From NCBI GenBank assembly GCA_035544875.1, contig DASZZP010000021.1, positions 1 through 64,000 on the forward strand: DNA of 64,000 nt, given 5' to 3'. The notes below the pieces were generated by a model that saw only the letters and a program-made list of their open reading frames with translations, had not been told where the DNA came from and made no database searches. This DNA is from JASLEW01 sp035544875. GTDB lineage: Bacteria > Acidobacteriota > Thermoanaerobaculia > Multivoradales > UBA5704. The translations under genes were made by a program, and so were the position numbers. Position 1 is the stretch's first letter. Each line of letters starts with the position of its first letter. Positions 38,728 through 45,997 of the stretch are shown here, in pieces.

Positions 38728-39435
38728 GTGGCAAAGACCAGCAAGCACGACCCGCCGGCCGGGCCGCGGCTCACCATGGCGCGGGCGCGCCGCGAGTCGG
38801 GCCGGGCGCGGCGCGAGCGCGTCGGCGCGATCCTGGAGCGGCTGCGGCGCCTCTATCCCCACAGCCGGACGGCGCTTCACCACCACACCCCGTACGAGCT
38901 GCTGGTGGCGACCATCCTCTCGGCGCAGTGCACCGACAAGCGGGTGAACGAGGTCACCCCGGCGCTCTTCCGGCGCTTCCCCAGCGCCCGCGAGCTGGCC
39001 GCGGCGAGCCTCCCCGAGCTCGAGGAGCTCGTGCGCACGACCGGGTTCTTCCGCAACAAGGCGCGGGCGCTGCAGGCGCTCGGGCAGGCCCTGATGGCCG
39101 ACAGTGGCGGCGAGGTGCCGGCCACCATGGAGGAGCTCCGGACCCTCCCCGGAGTCGGCCGCAAGACCGCCAACGTGGTGCTGGGCAACGCCTTCGGCAT
39201 CGCCACCGGAATCGTGGTCGACACCCACGTGCAGCGCCTCTCGCGGCGGCTCGGGCTGACCGCAGAGAGCGATCCGGTCAAGATCGAGCGCGACTTGATG
39301 GCGGTAGTACCGAGCGAGGACTGGATCCTCTGGTCGCACCTGCTGATCGATCATGGGCGCCAGGTGTGCAAGGCGCGCCGGCCCGAATGCGGGCGCTGCG
39401 TGGTGGCGACTCTCTGCCCCTCGGCGGAGGTCTGA
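38728..39435 (+). CDS. nth: Endonuclease III
   Basis: Start preferred at the GTG at 38728, which has AAGGAGAGG upstream; an ATG at 38704 would add eight residues. 235 residues. HhH-GPD enzyme: LLVATILSAQCTDKRVNEV, TLPGVGRKTANVVLGNAFG with the catalytic Lys, VDTHVQRLSRRLGL with the catalytic Asp, and the iron-sulfur Cys-x6-Cys-x2-Cys-x5-Cys set in CKARRPECGRCVVATLC. It excises oxidised pyrimidines and nicks abasic sites. 15 bp ahead of the SDR gene. Confidence 0.93.
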   Translation: MAKTSKHDPPAGPRLTMARARRESGRARRERVGAILERLRRLYPHSRTALHHHTPYELLVATILSAQCTDKRVNEVTPALFRRFPSARELAAASLPELEELVRTTGFFRNKARALQALGQALMADSGGEVPATMEELRTLPGVGRKTANVVLGNAFGIATGIVVDTHVQRLSRRLGLTAESDPVKIERDLMAVVPSEDWILWSHLLIDHGRQVCKARRPECGRCVVATLCPSAEV

Positions 39436-39450
39436 AGGGAGGAGCGTGAG

Positions 39451-40245
39451 ATGACCGCGAGCGAGAGCGTAAAGACCGCGGTGGTGACCGGCGCCAGCTC
39501 GGGGTTCGGCGCCGCGGCGGCGCGGGCGCTGGCCGGGGTGGGGTTCCGGGTGATCCTTGGCGCCCGCCGCCTGGACCGGCTGCGCGAGGTGGCGGCCGCG
39601 ATCGAGGCGGCGGCTGTTCCCGTGGCGCCGGCGGAACCGCTGCAGCCGCCACGGGCAGTCGCGCTGCCGCTCGACGTGACCGACCTGGAGAGCGTCGCGG
39701 CTTTTGTCGCCCAGGTTCCTGCCGCGCACCTGCTGGTCAACAACGCCGGCGGAGCGCATGGCGCCGACCGCATCGAGGAGGCGAAGGACGAAGATTGGCG
39801 GAAGATGTGGGAGGTCAACGTGCTCGGCGTCCTGCGCATGACCCGGGCACTGCTGCCGACGCTCGTCGCCTCGGGCGACGGCCACGTCATCAACATCGGA
39901 TCGATCGCCGGCTTCGAGACCTATGTCGGCGGGGCCGGCTACACCGGCAGCAAGCATGCTCTGCGCGCTCTCACCCGCACCCTGCGGCTCGAGCTGCTGG
40001 GGCGCCCGGTGCGGGTCACCGAGATCGCCCCCGGGTTGGCGGAAACCGAGTTCTCGCTGGTGCGGCTGCGCGACCCTGAGCGGGCGAAGGCGGTCTACAG
40101 CGGCATGCAGCCGCTGCGCGCCGAGGACGTCGCCGATTGCATCGTCTGGGCGGCCACCCGGCCGGCGCATGTCAACATCGACGAGATCGTGGTGCGGCCG
40201 CGCGACCAGGCGACGGCCACTCTCGTCCATCGCCGGCAGAGCTAG
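39451..40245 (+). CDS. Short-chain dehydrogenase/reductase (YdfG-like)
   Basis: 264 residues. TAVVTGASSGFGAAAARALAG is the NADP-binding loop, NNAGGAHGADRIEE and the NxxG stretch follow, and the catalytic Ser-Tyr-Lys are in INIGSIAGFETY and AGYTGSKHALRAL. EIAPGLAETEFSLVR and RAEDVADCIVWAATRP resemble E. coli YdfG, a 3-hydroxy acid dehydrogenase. The substrate is not certain. GGGAGG lies ahead of the ATG. Co-directional with nth and the cytochrome genes. Confidence 0.88.
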   Translation: MTASESVKTAVVTGASSGFGAAAARALAGVGFRVILGARRLDRLREVAAAIEAAAVPVAPAEPLQPPRAVALPLDVTDLESVAAFVAQVPAAHLLVNNAGGAHGADRIEEAKDEDWRKMWEVNVLGVLRMTRALLPTLVASGDGHVINIGSIAGFETYVGGAGYTGSKHALRALTRTLRLELLGRPVRVTEIAPGLAETEFSLVRLRDPERAKAVYSGMQPLRAEDVADCIVWAATRPAHVNIDEIVVRPRDQATATLVHRRQS

Positions 40246-40268
40246 CCGCCCGCGGTCGGAGAGCAAGA

Positions 40269-40670
40269 ATGGTGAACGGCAAGGCGGAATCGTGGCGGAC
40301 GAGTGCGCCGAGAAGGGCCTTGCTGGCGCCCCTGGCGCTCTTCCTGGCGGGCGCCGCGCTCGGCGGCTGCGACGTCCTGCTGCCCCACCGCAGCGAGGGG
40401 GAGAATCTCTACCGCGCGCACTGCGCCGATTGCCACGGCCTCGACGGCGCCGGCAACACCGTGCAGTCGATGGGCAATCAGTACGCCTCGCTGATCGACG
40501 ACGTCTGGCGGACGGGCGGCGATGACGGCTCGATCGGCAACGTGATCCGCGAGGGCGTCTTCGGGCAGATGCCTCCCTTCAAGGACAAGCTGAGCGATCA
40601 ACAGGTCAGCGCGATCATCCGTTACCTGCGGGTGCTGCGCCACGAGAAGCCGCGCGAGGCCGCGCCTTGA
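40269..40670 (+). CDS. Lipoprotein c-type cytochrome
   Basis: 133 residues; start at the ATG at 40269 with GGAG upstream. A lipobox, ALGGCD, at about residue 34 follows a hydrophobic segment, so it is probably lipid-anchored facing the periplasm. One haem site CADCHGLDG at about residue 52 and an axial Met in GQMPPFKDKLSDQQVSAIIR. Electron carrier of the small class I type, partner unknown. Its stop overlaps the TTG start of the next cytochrome gene by four bases. Confidence 0.85.
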   Translation: MVNGKAESWRTSAPRRALLAPLALFLAGAALGGCDVLLPHRSEGENLYRAHCADCHGLDGAGNTVQSMGNQYASLIDDVWRTGGDDGSIGNVIREGVFGQMPPFKDKLSDQQVSAIIRYLRVLRHEKPREAAP

Positions 40671-41005
40671 GACGCACCTCGCGTCCCGCCATCCTCGCCC
40701 TGCTCCTCGCTCTCGCCGCCTGCGCGCAGGGGGGGGAGCGGAGCGCCGAGGCGCTCTACCGCAGCTATTGCGGGCGCTGCCATGCCGCCGACGGCAAGGG
40801 CGATCCGCGCTCGCTCCCCCTCTATCCCAACCTCGACCTGACGCGATCGGCCCTGGTGCGCGACCGCGCTCGCGGCGCGCTCTACTCGCGCATCGCGGAA
40901 GGCATCGGTCCGATGCCGGGCTTCTCGCACCGCCTCGAGCACTCGGAGATCGAGAGCCTGGTCGACTTCGTCCTCCGTTTTCAGCCGCGGAAGGCAGGGA
41001 AATGA
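40667..41005 (+). CDS. Small c-type cytochrome
   Basis: 112 residues from a TTG start that overlaps the preceding TGA (TTGA). N-terminal hydrophobic segment ILALLLALAACAQGG with a possible lipobox, one haem site CGRCHAADGKGD, and a likely axial Met in GIGPMPGFSHRL. It resembles the preceding protein in layout, so the pair probably carries electrons together in the periplasm. No terminal reductase or oxidase gene is adjacent. Confidence 0.8.
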   Translation: MRRTSRPAILALLLALAACAQGGERSAEALYRSYCGRCHAADGKGDPRSLPLYPNLDLTRSALVRDRARGALYSRIAEGIGPMPGFSHRLEHSEIESLVDFVLRFQPRKAGK

Positions 41006-41006
41006 C

Positions 41007-41225
41007 ATGGATGCCGAGCGCTTGAACGAAGCCGCCGCGAGGTTGCAGAGCCTCGACGACCGGCTCACCTACAAGATCCGGCCCCGTAGCGGCGGGTCGC
41101 TCGTGCGCCCGTCGCCGGACCAGCTGGAGCTGGCGCTGCGCGACCTCGCCGTCTACACCGTCGAGCTCAAGGAGATCGTCGCCGAGCTCCTCGGAGCGCT
41201 CACCGGAACCCCCCGCGGCGGCTGA
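41007..41225 (+). CDS. Small hypothetical protein of 72 residues
   Basis: Starts one base after the cytochrome stop codon. No signal peptide or membrane segment. The sequence is helical and charged (ERLNEAAARLQSLDDRLTYK, QLELALRDLAVYTVELKEIV) and suggests a small coiled-coil or helical-hairpin protein. Codon composition matches the neighbours. No family was recognised. Last gene of the plus-strand run. Confidence 0.55.
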   Translation: MDAERLNEAAARLQSLDDRLTYKIRPRSGGSLVRPSPDQLELALRDLAVYTVELKEIVAELLGALTGTPRGG

Positions 41226-41242
41226 TCCGCCGGCTCAGTTTT
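41216..41242 (+). terminator. Weak terminator-like hairpin
   Basis: CGGCGG (41216-41221) and CCGCCG (41227-41232) pair around CTGAT and overlap the stop codon of the 72-residue gene; TTTT follows at 41239-41242 after six other bases. The T-run is short and displaced. It lies between convergent transcription units. Confidence 0.35.
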
Positions 41243-41262
41243 CGTTCCGCCTCGACGAATGC

Positions 41263-42645
41263 TCAACCTGTGACGCCCCTGGCGTTGTCGAGCTCCATCA
41301 CTTCGGCCAGGGTGCTGCGGACGAGCGGCAGGTCGGCGGGCAGCCAGGCGGCGAAGCCGGGGCTGGCGAAGAGGGCCTCGTCGCCGGGGTAGGTCGGCAC
41401 CAGAAAGGCGGGGAAGCGGGCGAAGATCTCGCGGTCGGGGCGGCGGCGGCGGCGCTGGACGGCCTCGCGGGCGGCGGCCGCCCGGTCGAGATGGGCCAGC
41501 AGGTAGGAAAGGGCGCGCAGCTGGGCCACCGTCCGCTCGTCGGTGAGCAGCGGCACGGGCGGCAGGCCGGCCGTGCCGGGAGCGGCACCTGCCACCGGCC
41601 GCGCCGCGCCGGCAAGCAGCTTGCGCACCGCCCGGCGGAAGAACTCGCGCGGACCGTGGGCGCGCCACTTGCCGCCGAGGTCGGACCACCAGGGCGGCGA
41701 GGGGGCCGCTCGCTCGGGCACGCCGGTCGGTGCCGGCGCGCTGCCCGGACCGGCGGTGTTGGCGATCCAGCCGGCATAGGGATCGATGCGCAGCGATCCG
41801 CCGCCGGGGTTGCTATCGGCGAGCAGGGTCTGGGTGCGGGAGAGAAAGGTGAGGAGAAGGGCCGGCATCACCCGCTCCCAGAGTCCGGCTTCGTAGTTCT
41901 TGTAGGCGGTCAAGAAGGCGTTGCGCTCGAACAGGAAGCCGCGGTTGTAGAGCCCCAGCAGGTCGGAGGTGGCGCTCGAGCGGTGGTGCACGACGGCCCC
42001 CGGCGTGAAGAGAACCCGTTCGCCGCCCGACCAGAGACGCCAGCCAAGGTCGACGTCTTCGAGATAGGCGAAATAGCTCTCGTCGAAGCCACCGGCGGCG
42101 AGGAAGGAGGCGCGGCGGACGAGCATGTTGCCGCCGCAGGCAAAGAGCAGCTCGTCGCCGGCCGCGGGCACGCGCGCCGATCCGAGCGGGCGGCGGAAAT
42201 CGAGCTGGAAGGCGTGGCCGTCGAAAGTCATCACCCCGCGCCCGAAGTCGAGCCGCTCGCCCGCCCAGTCGACGATCTGGCCGGAGACCGCCGCCACGTC
42301 GCCGGGGGCGGCGGCGAGCGCCGCGACGAGCGCCGCCAGCCAGTCGCGCCGCGGCCGGGTGTCGTTGTTCAGGAAGGCGACCGCGTCGCCGGCGGCGGCG
42401 GCAACCAGGCGGTTGTTGCCGGCGCAGAAGCCGAGGTTCACCGGGCTCTCGATCAGGCGCACTCGCGGCGGCCGGCTGCGGCGCAGCCACTCCGCGGTGC
42501 CGTCGTTCGAGCCGTTGTCGAGCACCACGATCTCCCAGTCGACGCCCGGGTCGGCCTGCTCGGCGAGCGCCGCGAGACAGGTCTCGAGGTGAGCCCGGCC
42601 GTTCCAGGTGAGGACGGCAACCGAGACCTGGCGCGGCGCGCTCAC
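41263..42645 (-). CDS. Family 2 glycosyltransferase (rhamnosyltransferase-like)
   Basis: 460 residues. GT-A fold at 1-260: VSVAVLTWNGRAHLETCLAA, EIVVLDNGSNDGTAEWL, the D-x-D-like FLNNDTRPRRDWL, a GNMLVRRASFLAAGGFDESY acceptor region and YLEDVDLGWRLW. The C-terminal 200 residues include a hydrophobic amphipathic stretch (ERVMPALLLTFLSRTQTLLA) and a Pro/Arg-rich tail, possibly for membrane association. It probably adds a sugar to a lipid-linked or surface glycan. Start overlaps the stop of the upstream GT gene by four bases; last gene of the operon. Confidence 0.85.
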   Translation of the reverse strand: MSAPRQVSVAVLTWNGRAHLETCLAALAEQADPGVDWEIVVLDNGSNDGTAEWLRRSRPPRVRLIESPVNLGFCAGNNRLVAAAAGDAVAFLNNDTRPRRDWLAALVAALAAAPGDVAAVSGQIVDWAGERLDFGRGVMTFDGHAFQLDFRRPLGSARVPAAGDELLFACGGNMLVRRASFLAAGGFDESYFAYLEDVDLGWRLWSGGERVLFTPGAVVHHRSSATSDLLGLYNRGFLFERNAFLTAYKNYEAGLWERVMPALLLTFLSRTQTLLADSNPGGGSLRIDPYAGWIANTAGPGSAPAPTGVPERAAPSPPWWSDLGGKWRAHGPREFFRRAVRKLLAGAARPVAGAAPGTAGLPPVPLLTDERTVAQLRALSYLLAHLDRAAAAREAVQRRRRRPDREIFARFPAFLVPTYPGDEALFASPGFAAWLPADLPLVRSTLAEVMELDNARGVTG

Positions 42646-43997
42646 TCCGCTCCTCCGCTCCCGAGCAGATGCCGCAGGCGCCGCCGCAGGCGCAGCGCCA
42701 GGCGGTCGGGCGGCGCGGCGCTTACCAGGGAGGCGGCGAATCGGCCCTTGCCGGCGTCGCGCCAGGGTGCGCGGCAGAAGGCGAGCAGCGGCGCGAGCGC
42801 CCGCGGCCAGCGGAAGCTCTCGAGCAGCCGCCGCGCGCCTGCTTGCCGGACCGCCGCCGCCACCGCCTGCGGCCCCGCCGCCCCGCCCGGCGCCTCATCG
42901 GATCGCTCGCCCTCCGCCTGGCCGGGCACTCGGAGCCGCGCCTCACCGAGCGCCTCGCTCAGCGCCTCGCCGAGGGCGGCCGCGTCGCCTGGAGGCACCA
43001 CCCAGCCCGCCCGGTGCTCGCGCAGGAGCCGGCTCATCGTGCCGCCGGCGCTCGCCACCACCGGGCAACCGGCGGCCAGCGCGTCGAGCAGCCGGGTGCG
43101 CAGCGCGAGACCGCTCTCGAGGCTCGGGCGATGCGGCGCCACCAGCAAGTCGACGTCGCGCATCAGGTCGTAGCGCCGCTCCGCGGGCACCCAGTCGAGC
43201 GCCAGCACGCGGCTCCCCCACCAGCCGAGCTTCTTGCAGCGCTTCTCGACCTCGGAGAAGAGCCGCTGCGGCGTGCTCTCGGGGTTGGGATTGCGGATCA
43301 GCAGCAGGCGCCAGGAGGGAAAGCCGCGGGCGGCGAGGCCCTCCAGGGCCGCGAGCAGCGTCCAGGGGTCGTACCAGTCGTAGAGGCCGCCGAACAGCAG
43401 CCGGACCTCCCCCACCGCCCGCGGCGGCAGGTAGGGCTGGTGCGGCGCCAGCTCATCCGGCACGCCGAAAGGGACGGCGTCGATCAGGGTGCGCAGGTCC
43501 GGGTCGCGCGCCGCCAGCTCGGGGTTGACCCTGCCGGCAGCAGTTAGGAAGCCGAGGTAGAAGAGCCGCTGCTCCTCCGACGAGCAAAGAAAGAAGTCGC
43601 CGCGGCTCATCTGCAGCAGCCAGGTGGCGTGATCATTGCGAAATGGGTCGAGCCCCAGGCTCGCGGCGTAGGAGAGGTTCTCGACCAGCCAGGGATCGTA
43701 GAGGTCGATCGCCACCGGCAGCTCCGGCACGGCGAGCAGCAGGTCGTTGGCGAGCTGGCCCTGGGCAACCGCCCCCTGGCAGCCGGCCACCAGCTCGGGC
43801 AGCCGGGCGCGCTCGAAGCGGCGGAGCTCGACCCCGGTCAGCTCGAGCTCCGCCGTCTCCGCCGGCGCGGCCGGCGAGATCAGGACGGTCTCGATGCCGT
43901 GGCAGGAAAGCCGGCGGGCGAATTCGAGATAGCGGATTCCGATGCCGGCCATCCGCCGCCGGATCGGCTCGCTGGCAAGCAGGGCGATGCGGGTCAT
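42642..43997 (-). CDS. GT-B glycosyltransferase (family 4-like)
   Basis: Start at the ATG at 43997, overlapping the upstream stop by four bases. 451 residues. Two Rossmann halves: MTRIALLASEPIRRRMAGIG with SCHGIETVLIS, and VRLLFGGLYDWYDPWTLLAA with RVLALDWVPAERRYDLMRDV and LRTRLLDALAAGCPVVASAG, GWVVPPGDAAALGEALSEAL. The R-x7-E pair common in GT4 is replaced by a PHRPSLESGLALRTR segment. The C-terminus is Arg-rich. It uses a nucleotide sugar; donor and acceptor cannot be read. Confidence 0.8.
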   Translation of the reverse strand: MTRIALLASEPIRRRMAGIGIRYLEFARRLSCHGIETVLISPAAPAETAELELTGVELRRFERARLPELVAGCQGAVAQGQLANDLLLAVPELPVAIDLYDPWLVENLSYAASLGLDPFRNDHATWLLQMSRGDFFLCSSEEQRLFYLGFLTAAGRVNPELAARDPDLRTLIDAVPFGVPDELAPHQPYLPPRAVGEVRLLFGGLYDWYDPWTLLAALEGLAARGFPSWRLLLIRNPNPESTPQRLFSEVEKRCKKLGWWGSRVLALDWVPAERRYDLMRDVDLLVAPHRPSLESGLALRTRLLDALAAGCPVVASAGGTMSRLLREHRAGWVVPPGDAAALGEALSEALGEARLRVPGQAEGERSDEAPGGAAGPQAVAAAVRQAGARRLLESFRWPRALAPLLAFCRAPWRDAGKGRFAASLVSAAPPDRLALRLRRRLRHLLGSGGAE

Positions 43998-45997
43998 GAG
44001 AAGCGGCGCTGCCACCACTGGTGGGCACGCCAGGCGCGGGTCGATTCCATCTCCCGGATCAGTCCGTTGAGGCGCTCGATCTCAGCATACGTGCTCCCCA
44101 GGTGGGCCGTCTGGTCGCCGACCACCTGGCGCAGCTTGCGCTGCTCCTCGGCGTCCTCGGCGTGTTCCGCAGCGGCCCGCTCGAGCTCGGCCGTCAAGTG
44201 CCGGGCGTGCTCCTCCCGCTTGCCGATTTCCTGGATCTGCCGCTCGCTGTCGGCCCCCAGACGGTGGACATCCAACCGCAGCCGCTCGTGCTCGTCGCGC
44301 AGCGCCGCGAGGGCGCCGTTGACCGCGTGATAGCGGTCCTCGAAGCGGAAGCGCTCGCGCGCCAGCTCCTGGTGGGCGCGGGCGAGCGCCGCGAGCTCGC
44401 CGCTGCGCTGGGCGGCTTCGCGGCTGGCGCCGGCCCGCGCCTCGCGCTCGGCCACCAGCTCGGCGCGCAGCGTGTCGACCGAGCGCGCCAGAGCTTCCGG
44501 CCGCAGCCGGGCCGCGTGCTTGGCGAGCACCCGCGCCTTGACCGTCAGGAAGTCGGCGCGCTCGCGCGGCCGCTCGCCGAAGACATGATGAGAGCCGCCA
44601 CGGAAGTGGCGGTACTCGCAGGTCACCCGGGCGAAATGGTGAAAGGAGGCGAGCGCCGAGAGCCGGATCAAGAGGTCCCAGTCCTCGAAGAAGGGCAGCG
44701 CGCGGTCGGGCGGACCGACCTCGAGCAGCAGCCGGCGCTCGATCAACAGGGTGTTGAACGGGATGTAGTTGTCGAGGAGGAGCAGATCGGCGTCGAAGTC
44801 GCGGCTGTAGGGAAGGCGCCGCTCGCGGCAGCTCCAGCCTTCCCCCTGCGGATCGAGCTCATAGATCGCCACCGCCGCGTCGGTGTAGGCGACTCGCACC
44901 TCGGCCGCCGACACCAGCCCGGCCAGCGTCGCCAAGTGCTCGGGCGCCGCCAGGTCGTCGTCGTCCAGGAATGCCACGTAGTCGCCGGTGGCAGCCGCGA
45001 TCCCCGCCTCGGCCGCGGCTGCACGCCCCTGGTTGGCCGGCAGGTCGACCCGCACGATCGGCAGCGGGAACGGGTCGGGCAGCGGCGGCGGCGCGCCGCC
45101 GTCATTGACCAGGACCACCGTGGCCCGGCGGTAGTGGCCCTCGGCCAAGCTGGCGAGCGCCTCGGCCAGCAGCCGCGGCCGATCGCGGGTGCGCACGACG
45201 ACGGAAATCGCCGGACCCTCTCGAACTTCGAGCACCGGCGGCGCGGCGCCCAGGTGGCGAAGCAGCTGGGCCGGGCTGCGGGTGGTGAAGTCGTCCAGGG
45301 CCAGCTGGCGGTAGGCCTCGACCAGGTCCACCCCGGACTCCAGGCTCAGGGTGCGGAAGCGGCGCAGTCCGAGCGCCGCGGCGAGGTAGGGGTGCCGCTC
45401 CTGCTGGCTGGCGTAGCACTCCATTGCCGCGCGCAGCGTGCCGCTCTCGCCGCTCACCTCGACCAGCAGGTCGGGGTAGGCGGGATGGTTGACCTCGTAG
45501 AGCAGGATGCGCAGCTCGCGCGCGGCCTCGAGCTCGGCGGGCGCGCCTTCCCCCTCCCGCAGCGGCCCGAGCAGGTGGTGCAGCGCGGCGAAGGCGGCGC
45601 GATGGTCGGCGGTCAGCTCGAGCGGCGAGGGACACAGCAGGAGATCGGGGCGCTGGGTGAGCAGGGCGCGCCGGATTCCCTGCGTGGCCGCCGCGAGGTG
45701 GTGCTCGAGGGCGCCGTCGGGGAGGCCGAGGTGGTCGCTGCCGGCAAGGCCGAGGACAGCGGCCGCCCGCGCCGCCTCTTTGCGCCGCCGCGCCCGGTAG
45801 GCGTCGCGGTCCTCCACCTCTTCTGCGCCGCCGCCGCCGTCGGTCAGGAAGAGGACGCGCACCGCCGCGCCGCCGGCCGCGAGCTGGGCCAGCAGGCCGC
45901 CGCACCCGAGGACCTCGTCGTCATAGTGCGGCGCCACCGCCAGGGCGGAGGCGGCGCTCACCCGCTCGGTCCGGCCCGGCAGCGGCGGCGCTTTCAC
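43994..45997 (-). CDS. PIG-L deacetylase fused to a GT2 domain and a coiled coil
   Basis: Start at the GTG at 45997, overlapping the sulfatase-like stop as GTGA; a longer frame only shadows that gene. 667 residues. Residues 15-230 are LmbE/PIG-L, with the zinc motif APHYDDEVLGCGG and HRAAF/VNHPAYPD further on, known for removing N-acetyl groups from GlcNAc conjugates. Residues about 265-480 are a GT2 domain: ISVVVRTRDRPRLLAEALAS, VAFLDDDDLAAPEHL, LPFFEDWDLLIRLSAL. Residues 500-650 are a coiled coil (LRAELVAEREARAGASRE and following heptads), ending in a basic-aromatic tail. It could deacetylate and then extend an amino sugar. Central to the operon. Confidence 0.85.
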   Translation of the reverse strand: MKAPPLPGRTERVSAASALAVAPHYDDEVLGCGGLLAQLAAGGAAVRVLFLTDGGGGAEEVEDRDAYRARRRKEAARAAAVLGLAGSDHLGLPDGALEHHLAAATQGIRRALLTQRPDLLLCPSPLELTADHRAAFAALHHLLGPLREGEGAPAELEAARELRILLYEVNHPAYPDLLVEVSGESGTLRAAMECYASQQERHPYLAAALGLRRFRTLSLESGVDLVEAYRQLALDDFTTRSPAQLLRHLGAAPPVLEVREGPAISVVVRTRDRPRLLAEALASLAEGHYRRATVVLVNDGGAPPPLPDPFPLPIVRVDLPANQGRAAAAEAGIAAATGDYVAFLDDDDLAAPEHLATLAGLVSAAEVRVAYTDAAVAIYELDPQGEGWSCRERRLPYSRDFDADLLLLDNYIPFNTLLIERRLLLEVGPPDRALPFFEDWDLLIRLSALASFHHFARVTCEYRHFRGGSHHVFGERPRERADFLTVKARVLAKHAARLRPEALARSVDTLRAELVAEREARAGASREAAQRSGELAALARAHQELARERFRFEDRYHAVNGALAALRDEHERLRLDVHRLGADSERQIQEIGKREEHARHLTAELERAAAEHAEDAEEQRKLRQVVGDQTAHLGSTYAEIERLNGLIREMESTRAWRAHQWWQRRFS

